From positions 1 through 5,187 of the forward strand of contig JACNJG010000182.1 of the NCBI GenBank assembly GCA_014382685.1: a stretch of DNA of 5,187 nt. Reading direction: 5' to 3'. Shown piece after piece: positions 1-5,187 of the stretch (the stretch's first letter is position 1; the number at the start of each line of letters is the position of its first letter). Source of the stretch: Candidatus Cloacimonadota bacterium. GTDB taxonomy: Bacteria > Cloacimonadota > Cloacimonadia > JGIOTU-2. A model generated the notes under the pieces. It ran no database searches, had not been told where the DNA came from, and saw only the letters and a list, made by a program, of their open reading frames with translations. The position numbers were made by a program, and so were the translations under genes.

Positions 1-12
1 AAAATTATCTTG

Positions 13-64
13 TCACAAGCCAGTCACGGCGTAGTGGAATGGAGGCGGATCGAAGAGCTTGTGA
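13..64. repeat. Imperfect palindrome with 8-bp perfect arms
   Basis: TCACAAGC at 13-20 is the exact reverse complement of GCTTGTGA at 57-64, with a 36-base G-rich interior that includes GGCGTAG at 28-34. It lies beyond the nifJ terminator, in DNA where I find no convincing coding frame. It may be a small intergenic repeat or the stem-loop of a neighbouring transcript outside the window. No T-tract follows directly on either strand, so a simple intrinsic terminator is not supported. An 8-bp arm with this spacing could also arise by chance. Confidence 0.35.
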
Positions 65-86
65 TAAGTAATTCACACTTTTTTTC

Positions 87-160
87 AACTTAAGACATGC
101 TCTCCGACTCGCCTTCATCCCGAGAATTGGGATTATGGCGTAGCAGGCATGTCTCAAGTT
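87..160. repeat. Large nested palindrome (14-bp arms), REP/MITE-like intergenic element
   Basis: The left arm at 87-100 (AACTTAAGACATGC) pairs with the right arm at 147-160 (GCATGTCTCAAGTT) at 13 of 14 positions. Inside are two further nested pairings: CGCC at 110-113 with GGCG at 137-140, and ATCCC at 117-121 with GGGAT at 129-133 around a 7-base loop. The whole folds as one long interrupted hairpin. The single mismatch (92 against 155) is A-C on the plus strand but becomes a G-U pair in a minus-strand transcript. It sits about 45 bases past the nifJ terminator. The architecture suits a dispersed intergenic repeat, but one window cannot show other copies. It could instead be a structured RNA or a second terminator. 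Confidence 0.6.
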
Positions 161-205
161 TTCACATAAAAATTCTGTCAAATAAAAACCATTCGCAAGG
201 TCTCA

Positions 206-236
206 ACAAAAAACCCCGAAATTTCTCCCGGGGTTT
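206..236 (-). terminator. Intrinsic terminator of nifJ
   Basis: Read on the minus strand, an 8-bp perfect stem (AAACCCCG, complement of 229-236, with CGGGGTTT, complement of 211-218) encloses a 10-base loop. The stem runs directly into six Ts (complement of 208-213). It begins 20 bases beyond the nifJ TAG stop. The GC core of five pairs plus the U-run is a classic Rho-independent terminator for the minus strand. On the plus strand the stem is followed only by TTTATATATTTT, so it might also act weakly in that direction. Confidence 0.9.
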
Positions 237-256
237 ATATATTTTACAGAAAATGA

Positions 257-3200
257 CTATTCAGCCATTTTTTTATAGAACTCGTAGCGTTCCTTTGCTT
301 CTTCCGCAGCACGTTTGAAGAGTGTTTCTGCAATTTCAGGATGTTGCTGCTGGAGAGTTCGGTAACGGATCTCATTTTCTAGGAATGTTTCATAGTCAGC
401 TTTGGGTTCTCTGGAATCGAGAGTGAGAGGATTTTTGCCTTCCTTAGCAAGAAGCGGATTATATCTGTACAGGATCCAGTAGCCAGTATCAACTGCGAGC
501 TTTTCTTCCTGCTGAGTTTTGGTCATATCGAATCCGTGATTTATACAAGGTGAGTAGGCAATTATCAAAGAAGGTCCATCATAAGCTTCGGCTTCCAGCA
601 TTGCCTTGAGCGCCTGGTTTGCACTGGCACCCATCGCGATCTGTGCGACATAGACATACCCATAAGTCATAGCCATACGACCAAGATCCTTCTTTTTTGT
701 TCTCTTACCCGCTGCAGCGAATTTCGCCACAGAGCCGGTTGGAGTTGCCTTTGATGCTTGACCGCCTGTATTAGAATAAACTTCAGTATCGAGCACGAGC
801 ACATTAACATTTTTATTAGATGCCAGCACATGATCAAGTCCACCATAATCAATATCATATGCCCAACCATCACCGCCAATGCTCCAGACACTTCTTTCAA
901 CAAGATAATCCTGCAGCTCGATGACTTTTTCAAAGATGGATTCCAATTCAGATCGTGCATTCTTCAATTCTTCAGGAAGCACTTTTTTGATCTTCTTTGC
1001 TATCTCTTTTGATTCATCAGACACCACATCCCAGAGCTCCTGGTTCTTTATCAGCAATTCTCCGAGTTCTGGTGAAATCCCAATATCTTTTTCCAGTAAT
1101 TTTTCAATATTTGCTTTCAGCTGTTTTCTGTTGGCGTTCACTGCAAGGCGCATACCAAATCCGTATTCAGCATTGTCTTCAAAGAGTGAGTTCGCCCAGG
1201 TTGGACCCTGTCCTTCTTTATTTTTGCAATAAGGAATTGTCGGGAATGTGCCACCATAAATTGACGAACAACCGGTCGCATTTGCAATGATCATTCTGTC
1301 GCCGAAAAGCTGGGTGGCAAGTTTCACATAAGGTGTTTCTCCGCAACCTGCACAGGCGCCGTTGAATTCAAAATAAGGCATCATGAACTGGCTGCCCTTT
1401 ACGGTTTCTTTTCTTGTACCGTCAAGCACATTGTCAGGAAGGGCGTCAAAGAACTCAACCATTCCGGATTCACCTTTTGCACGAGCTTCTTCTATGGGCA
1501 CCATCTTGATTGCTTTATCTTTTACAGGACAAACCTCAACGCAATTTTTGCAGTCCACACAGTCTTCCACATAGACCTGCAATCTAAACTGAAGATCTCT
1601 ATCATTCTTGGTTTTGGATTTAACTGTAACAAATCCTTCAGGAGCGTCTTTCAAATCTTCCGGAGCGATTTGCTTGGGTCGGATCGCTGCATGCGGACAT
1701 ACCAGGGAACACTGGTTGCATTGAATACAAAGTTCAGGATACCACTGTGGCACAAAAGGAGCCACACCACGCTTTTCAAGACGCGTCGTTGCAGTAGGTA
1801 TTTGTCCGTCATAGGGCATCTCAGACACCTTGATCTCATTTCCGCGATTATGCATTATCGGTTTGATAACTTTCATATCGAATTCTTCAGCATCATCAGG
1901 AATAAGTATTATTTCATGAACTGATTTTGTAATTTTGTCAGGGATCGGGACCTGCTGCAAGGCATCTGCTGCTTTATCAACTGCTTCCCAGTTCATCTTA
2001 ACGATATTTTCGCCTTTTTTGAGGAAGGTTTTCTTGATCGCATCTTTGATGAGTTTCAGCGCCTCTTTCTCCGGTAATACACCTGAGATCTTAAAGAATG
2101 CTGCTTGCATAACCGTATTGATTCTGCTACCCAATCCAATTTCACGGGCAATGCTGAGTGCATCGATCGTATAAACCTTTATCTTCTTTTCAATAATTGT
2201 CTTCTGCATTTTTTCAGTAAGATTTTCAAATACTTCTTCCGGCTTCCAAGTTGAATTCAGAAGGAATGTTCCACCTTCACAAATTCCATTGAGAATATCA
2301 TAGCGTCCTATATAGGATGATTTGTGAAGTGCGACAAAATCGATATTGTTCAAAAGATATTGTGATTGAATCTTGTTATCACCAAAACGCAGATGTGAAA
2401 TGGTTATACCGCCTGATTTTTTCGAATCATATTCAAAATAACCTTGAACATACATGTCAGTATTTTCACCAATGATCTTGATCGAATTCTTATTTGCACC
2501 AACTGTTCCGTCCGAGCCATAGCCCCAGAATTTACAACGGATCACGCCTTCCGGTTCTGCATCGATCTCCTCTTTGGGTTCAATAGAAAGATGTGTAACA
2601 TCATCAACAATACCAACAGTGAAATCGTGTGTGCATTTGTCATTCAGATGATCATATACTGCCTTGACCATTGTGGGTGTGAATTCCTTGGACGAAAGTC
2701 CGTAGCGTCCACCAATGATCTCAATATCCATATCCTTAAGCGCAACAGTAACATCGAGGTACATTGGCTCGCCAATTGCACCGGGCTCTTTTGTCCTATC
2801 GAGTACAGCAATTTTCTTTACTGTGTCAGGAATGACTTTCTTCAGATGCTCGATTGAGAAAGGTCGATACAAACGAACTTTTATCGCCCCGACTTTTTCT
2901 CCGCATTTGTTATTGAGATAATTCACAGTCTCTTCAATAGTTTCTGTAGCAGAGCCCATTGCAATGATAAGCCGGTCTGCATCTGGTGCGCCAACATAAT
3001 CAAAGAGATGATAGGAGCGTCCAAATTTCTTTGCAAAGGCATCCATATATTCCTGAACTATCTCAGGAGTTACAATATAGAATTTGTTGACTGTTTCTCT
3101 GCCCTGGAAATAGACATCCGGGTTTTGAGCGCCGACTTTAAGCATCGGGCACTCGGGATTCATTGCACGTTTTCGGAAATCCCGAACATACTTCATATCT

Positions 3201-3784
3201 ATCATTTGTGCAAGTTCATCATAAGGCAGTATCTCGACCTTTTGAATTTCATGAGAGGTTCGGAATCCATCAAAGAAATTCAAAAACGGCACTTTTGTTT
3301 TGAGCGTAGCAAGGTGTGAAACAACTGCGAGGTCCATTGTTTCCTGTATCGAGCCGGCAGCAACAAGGGCAAATCCTGTATTTCTTGCAGACATCACGTC
3401 AGAATGGTCTCCAAAAATCGAGAGGGATTGGCAAGCAAGTGAACGGGCTGATACATGAAATACTGTGGGAAGCATCTCACCTGCAATTTTATGCATATTT
3501 GGAAGCATCAGCATAAGTCCCTGCGATGCAGTAAAGGTTGTGGTCATAGCGCCTGCAGAAAGTGCCCCGTGCACTGCACCGGATGCACCACCTTCAGACT
3601 GCATTTCGATCACATCAAGAGTTTGACCGAAAATATTTTTTCTACCCTCTGCAGCCCAGGCATCTGCATGTTCACCCATAGGCGAGGACGGAGTGATCGG
3701 ATAGATCGCTGCAACCTCCGAAAATGCATAGGCAACATGAGTAGCAGCAGTGTTACCGTCGATCGGTTTATAGGTTTTTTTCAT
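257..3784 (-). CDS. nifJ: Pyruvate:ferredoxin (flavodoxin) oxidoreductase, homodimeric type
   Basis: This cytosolic enzyme reversibly converts pyruvate and CoA to acetyl-CoA and CO2, passing two electrons to ferredoxin or flavodoxin (EC 1.2.7.1). Seen in order: the N-terminal thiamine-diphosphate (TPP) domain with YPITPSSPMGE at 28-38, and conserved E64 and R114; transketolase C-like domain about 260-400; the CoA/gamma-subunit domain with GYGSDGTVGANK at 421-432; EKR linker at 670-672; a two-cluster ferredoxin domain with CxxCxxCxxxCP at 686-697 and again at 742-753; the proximal cluster ligands C811, C814, C839 and C1080; and the TPP/Mg motif from GDGWAYD (971) to NTGGQ (1005-1009). At 1175 aa it matches the enterobacterial NifJ/YdbK length and lacks the extra C-terminal domain known from Desulfovibrio africanus PFOR. 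The start is fixed by the conserved DGNTAATHVAYAF N-terminus and by a GGAGG site. It is monocistronic within view, ending in TAG and a strong terminator. Despite the symbol, nothing here links it to nitrogen fixation. Confidence 0.98.
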   Translation of the reverse strand: MKKTYKPIDGNTAATHVAYAFSEVAAIYPITPSSPMGEHADAWAAEGRKNIFGQTLDVIEMQSEGGASGAVHGALSAGAMTTTFTASQGLMLMLPNMHKIAGEMLPTVFHVSARSLACQSLSIFGDHSDVMSARNTGFALVAAGSIQETMDLAVVSHLATLKTKVPFLNFFDGFRTSHEIQKVEILPYDELAQMIDMKYVRDFRKRAMNPECPMLKVGAQNPDVYFQGRETVNKFYIVTPEIVQEYMDAFAKKFGRSYHLFDYVGAPDADRLIIAMGSATETIEETVNYLNNKCGEKVGAIKVRLYRPFSIEHLKKVIPDTVKKIAVLDRTKEPGAIGEPMYLDVTVALKDMDIEIIGGRYGLSSKEFTPTMVKAVYDHLNDKCTHDFTVGIVDDVTHLSIEPKEEIDAEPEGVIRCKFWGYGSDGTVGANKNSIKIIGENTDMYVQGYFEYDSKKSGGITISHLRFGDNKIQSQYLLNNIDFVALHKSSYIGRYDILNGICEGGTFLLNSTWKPEEVFENLTEKMQKTIIEKKIKVYTIDALSIAREIGLGSRINTVMQAAFFKISGVLPEKEALKLIKDAIKKTFLKKGENIVKMNWEAVDKAADALQQVPIPDKITKSVHEIILIPDDAEEFDMKVIKPIMHNRGNEIKVSEMPYDGQIPTATTRLEKRGVAPFVPQWYPELCIQCNQCSLVCPHAAIRPKQIAPEDLKDAPEGFVTVKSKTKNDRDLQFRLQVYVEDCVDCKNCVEVCPVKDKAIKMVPIEEARAKGESGMVEFFDALPDNVLDGTRKETVKGSQFMMPYFEFNGACAGCGETPYVKLATQLFGDRMIIANATGCSSIYGGTFPTIPYCKNKEGQGPTWANSLFEDNAEYGFGMRLAVNANRKQLKANIEKLLEKDIGISPELGELLIKNQELWDVVSDESKEIAKKIKKVLPEELKNARSELESIFEKVIELQDYLVERSVWSIGGDGWAYDIDYGGLDHVLASNKNVNVLVLDTEVYSNTGGQASKATPTGSVAKFAAAGKRTKKKDLGRMAMTYGYVYVAQIAMGASANQALKAMLEAEAYDGPSLIIAYSPCINHGFDMTKTQQEEKLAVDTGYWILYRYNPLLAKEGKNPLTLDSREPKADYETFLENEIRYRTLQQQHPEIAETLFKRAAEEAKERYEFYKKMAE

Positions 3785-3788
3785 TACG

Positions 3789-3793
3789 CCTCC
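3789..3793 (-). promoter_or_regulatory. Ribosome binding site of nifJ
   Basis: The minus strand reads GGAGG, then four bases (CGTA), then the ATG at 3784-3782. It is a strong Shine-Dalgarno match with a slightly short spacer and supports the assigned nifJ start. It also shows that this organism uses Shine-Dalgarno sites, which makes their absence before the divergent gene more notable. Confidence 0.85.
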
Positions 3794-3814
3794 GTAAATT
3801 ATTTAATAATTATT

Positions 3815-3849
3815 ATTATATTACACATATTTTTTATAACGTCCTTCAA
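3815..3849 (-). promoter_or_regulatory. Probable sigma-70-type promoter region of nifJ
   Basis: On the minus strand, TTGAAG (complement of 3844-3849) is followed after 18 bases by TGTAAT (complement of 3820-3825), a fair -35/-10 pair. A perfect TATAAT (complement of 3815-3820) overlaps just downstream, but its -35 would be poor (GACGTT). Either would start transcription roughly 25-30 bases before the nifJ ATG. A perfect 12-base palindrome, TAATAATTATTA at 3804-3815, lies at the expected start point. It could be an operator or simply AT-rich sequence. The exact promoter cannot be settled by eye in such AT-rich DNA. Confidence 0.45.
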
Positions 3850-3887
3850 GAACTCAAATTTCACACGTCAATAAATACTACAAATTT

Positions 3888-3916
3888 TTGACAGTTTTTT
3901 TTGCCTTTTCATATTT
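3888..3916 (+). promoter_or_regulatory. Probable promoter of the EnvC-like gene, giving a leaderless mRNA
   Basis: A perfect -35 hexamer TTGACA sits at 3888-3893. It is followed by a T-rich spacer and a moderate -10: CATATT at 3910-3915 (16-base spacer) or ATATTT at 3911-3916 (17-base spacer). Transcription would then begin at about 3922-3924, at or within two bases of the ATG at 3924. No purine-rich Shine-Dalgarno stretch exists between the -35 box and the ATG, which agrees with a leaderless message. The -10 is only a 4/6 match, so an undetected upstream promoter remains possible. Confidence 0.5.
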
Positions 3917-3923
3917 GTTTTAT

Positions 3924-5033
3924 ATGAAAATCGTAACTTGTATCCTTATTATACTTTTTTTGGGCATCAGCTATATATGTGCTGATATTACACAAACAAC
4001 AAAAGATAGGATATCTGAGCTTGAAAATGAGATCCAAAACACCCAGCAGATGATCGAAGAGCTTCTTGCAGATAAGAATACGCAAAAAAATACCATCTAC
4101 TCACATATTAAAAAATTGAAATCTCTCCAAGCCCAGGTGGATGAGTACCGCAACCAGAAATATCGGACAGAACTGGATATTGACAGTCTTAAATCCACGA
4201 TCATCCAAAACGAACAGTACTTTGACGAGAACAAAGACATTCTTAATGAACTGGTGGAAAACCTCGCTTACGTCCATTATAGAAGCATTTTTCTTGATCA
4301 TAATCCACTTAACAATTGGATGTCCAGGGGACTTCAACTCTGTGCTCACTCCCTCTTGAACAATCTCGATAGTTTGAAAAATTTTCTGACACAACATCAG
4401 GATTTGAGTGAACAAAAAGAGAATCAGCTCAGGCAACTTCTTACAAATATTGAGTACGTAAAATCAAATTATAATACCATTCTCACAAAAAAAGAAGCCA
4501 ATGAGCAGGAGCTGACATTTATCGAGCAGATAGAAGTGGAATACCGCCACCAGATCAGCTCGCTTAAGGAGGGTATTACTGCGCTTGAGAATTTTATTGA
4601 CCAAAAAGAAGCTGAAAAATACGGCAAAGAATATACATTCTCCTTTCATGACGGCATAGTCTGGCCAGTACAGGGTGAGATCCTTCAAAGATATGGCATC
4701 CACAAAATCAATAATACAAATGCAACCATAAAAAGCGAAGGCATATACATCAAAACTGCATACGGCACTCCGGTCAGGTCTATCGCATCAGGAGTTGTTG
4801 CCTTTGCAGGATGGTTTGAAAACAAAGGAAATCTTGTGATCATTGATCATCAAAACGGATTTTATAGTCTCTATGGCTTCAATGATAAACTCGCTGTGCA
4901 CAAAGAACAGAAAATCGTACAATCCGATATCATTGCATACTCCGGAAAAAATTATCTTATGGATACTGACGGACTATATTTCGAAATTCGTAAACTCGGA
5001 AAAGCAGTTGATCCTCTTTCCTATCTAAACTAA
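3924..5033 (+). CDS. EnvC-like murein hydrolase activator: secreted coiled-coil protein with degenerate LytM (M23) domain
   Basis: Residues 1-20 form a signal peptide (Lys2, hydrophobic run 3-19, likely cut after ICA). Residues about 21-235 are rich in E, Q, K, L and N with heptad-like spacing, predicting long coiled-coil helices broken near 115-145. Residues about 246-369 are a LytM/M23 fold, beginning WPVQGEILQRYG (247-258) and ending LYFEIRKLGKAVDP (351-364). The M23 zinc and catalytic positions are replaced: HxxxD is S271/Y275, the HxH histidines are G350 and Y352, and the YxH histidine is gone (YGFN, 317-320). SLYGFN and LYFEIR closely resemble EnvC, whose inactive LytM domain activates N-acetylmuramoyl-L-alanine amidases under FtsEX control. 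I therefore infer an amidase activator rather than a peptidase. ATG 3924 is preferred over TTG 3888, which is the first three bases of a TTGACA promoter box and would place 12 extra residues before the signal peptide. No ftsEX or amidase gene is in view, so the partner is unknown. Confidence 0.85.
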   Translation: MKIVTCILIILFLGISYICADITQTTKDRISELENEIQNTQQMIEELLADKNTQKNTIYSHIKKLKSLQAQVDEYRNQKYRTELDIDSLKSTIIQNEQYFDENKDILNELVENLAYVHYRSIFLDHNPLNNWMSRGLQLCAHSLLNNLDSLKNFLTQHQDLSEQKENQLRQLLTNIEYVKSNYNTILTKKEANEQELTFIEQIEVEYRHQISSLKEGITALENFIDQKEAEKYGKEYTFSFHDGIVWPVQGEILQRYGIHKINNTNATIKSEGIYIKTAYGTPVRSIASGVVAFAGWFENKGNLVIIDHQNGFYSLYGFNDKLAVHKEQKIVQSDIIAYSGKNYLMDTDGLYFEIRKLGKAVDPLSYLN

Positions 5034-5042
5034 GAAAAATAG

Positions 5043-5184
5043 GACACTGATGAACGCAGATGGAGCAGATAAACCCCGTGAAATAAATCATAGATTTAGC
5101 GTAGCTATTTCACAGGGTAAACACAGATTCAAAAATTAAAATGAAGAAAAATATATTAAATTCTTTATCTGCGCAAATCTGTAC
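5043..5184. repeat. MITE-like intergenic repeat with CAGAT-containing inverted ends
   Basis: The left end carries GCAGAT twice (5056-5061 and 5065-5070). The right end carries the inverse, ATCTGCGC at 5167-5174 and AATCTGTAC at 5176-5184. GCAGATAAA at 5065-5073 is an exact inverse of TTTATCTGC at 5164-5172, and the pairing continues outward with gaps through CAGAT/ATCTG words. A further CACAGAT lies at 5122-5128. Between the ends are a strong palindrome (5073-5118) and an AT-rich tract without an ORF. Repeats built of such words are, from memory, common between genes of uncultured anaerobes. The element starts about 10 bases after the EnvC-like gene stops and may extend beyond the window. Confidence 0.6.
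5073..5118. repeat. Palindrome with 13-bp arms and two inner mini-hairpins
   Basis: ACCCCGTGAAATA at 5073-5085 pairs with TATTTCACAGGGT at 5106-5118 at 12 of 13 positions. The mismatch (5077 against 5114) becomes G-U in a minus-strand transcript. The interior itself contains TAAATC-ATA-GATTTA (5084-5098) and TAGC-GTA-GCTA (5097-5107). The sequence can therefore form one long hairpin or a branched, cloverleaf-like structure. It is the core of the surrounding repeat and may help end the EnvC-like transcript 40 bases upstream, although no T-tract follows on the plus strand, so it is not a canonical intrinsic terminator. Confidence 0.65.
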
Positions 5185-5187
5185 AAT

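Noticed and set aside
176..181. Minus-strand TTGACA as a -35 box for a gene to the left
   Set aside because: No acceptable -10 element lies 15-19 bases downstream on the minus strand.
97..318. Plus-strand 73-codon open frame across the palindrome and the nifJ terminator
   Set aside because: It runs through an obvious palindrome and a terminator and overlaps the end of nifJ, has no ribosome binding site, and shows no protein-like composition or recognised domain.
2444..2857. Plus-strand 137-codon open frame antisense to nifJ
   Set aside because: It lies wholly inside the nifJ coding sequence and has no recognisable domain or start signal.
3455..3874. Plus-strand 139-codon open frame opposite the nifJ start
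   Set aside because: It is antisense to the highly conserved N-terminal domain of nifJ, and its Cys/His-rich translation is explained by the complementary codons. There is no sign of an independent gene.
3888..3923. N-terminal extension of the EnvC-like protein from TTG at 3888
   Set aside because: The TTG is part of a consensus -35 box, no ribosome binding site precedes it, and the extension would bury the Lys-led signal peptide that begins at ATG 3924.
3981..3983. Lipoprotein attachment at Cys19 of the EnvC-like protein
   Set aside because: The residues before the cysteine are S-Y-I, which does not fit the usual lipobox. Ordinary signal peptidase cleavage after Ala20 fits better.
4101..4436. 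Minus-strand 111-codon open frame antisense to the EnvC-like gene
   Set aside because: It is a shadow of the coiled-coil coding region, without a ribosome binding site or recognisable domain.
211..5078. Shared 8-mer AAACCCCG in the nifJ terminator (211-218) and the downstream repeat (5071-5078)
   Set aside because: The shared stretch is short, the surroundings differ, and each copy is explained by its own stem. It is best treated as coincidence.
1..5187. tRNA, rRNA, CRISPR array or complete insertion sequence
   Set aside because: I saw no cloverleaf with conserved T-loop, no rRNA motifs, no regularly spaced direct repeats and no transposase reading frame.

Overview
The window holds two complete genes facing away from each other, with repeat-rich intergenic DNA at both edges. 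The largest is a minus-strand nifJ-type pyruvate:ferredoxin oxidoreductase (257-3784, 1175 aa) with every cofactor-binding motif in place. The other is a plus-strand, secreted coiled-coil protein with a C-terminal LytM/M23-fold domain (3924-5033, 369 aa). That domain has lost the usual zinc ligands and resembles EnvC, an activator of cell-wall amidases.

A full-length homodimeric PFOR points to an anaerobic or fermentative bacterium. The EnvC-like protein with a signal peptide suggests a Gram-negative envelope. The AT-rich intergenic DNA and the short intergenic repeats built from CAGAT/ATCTG words and a GTGAAATA palindrome remind me of uncultured anaerobes of the Cloacimonadota/FCB kind. That placement is a guess from memory, not a demonstrated assignment.

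Layout: 1-205 has no convincing gene but carries two palindromic elements (13-64 and 87-160). 206-236 is the nifJ intrinsic terminator, read on the minus strand. 257-3784 is nifJ. 3785-3923 is the 139-bp divergent promoter region, with an AT-rich nifJ promoter, a GGAGG ribosome binding site for nifJ, and a consensus TTGACA box for the other gene. 3924-5033 is the EnvC-like gene, apparently with a leaderless or nearly leaderless mRNA. 5034-5187 is a MITE-like repeat with inverted CAGAT-containing ends around a 13-bp-arm palindrome.

The two genes share only the control region. One serves central carbon metabolism (pyruvate to acetyl-CoA and reduced ferredoxin) and the other cell-wall remodelling at division. 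I see no functional link between them and no clear new multi-gene system. The points most worth a second look are the loss of zinc ligands in the LytM domain, the start-codon/promoter conflict at 3888-3924, and the three palindromic intergenic elements.
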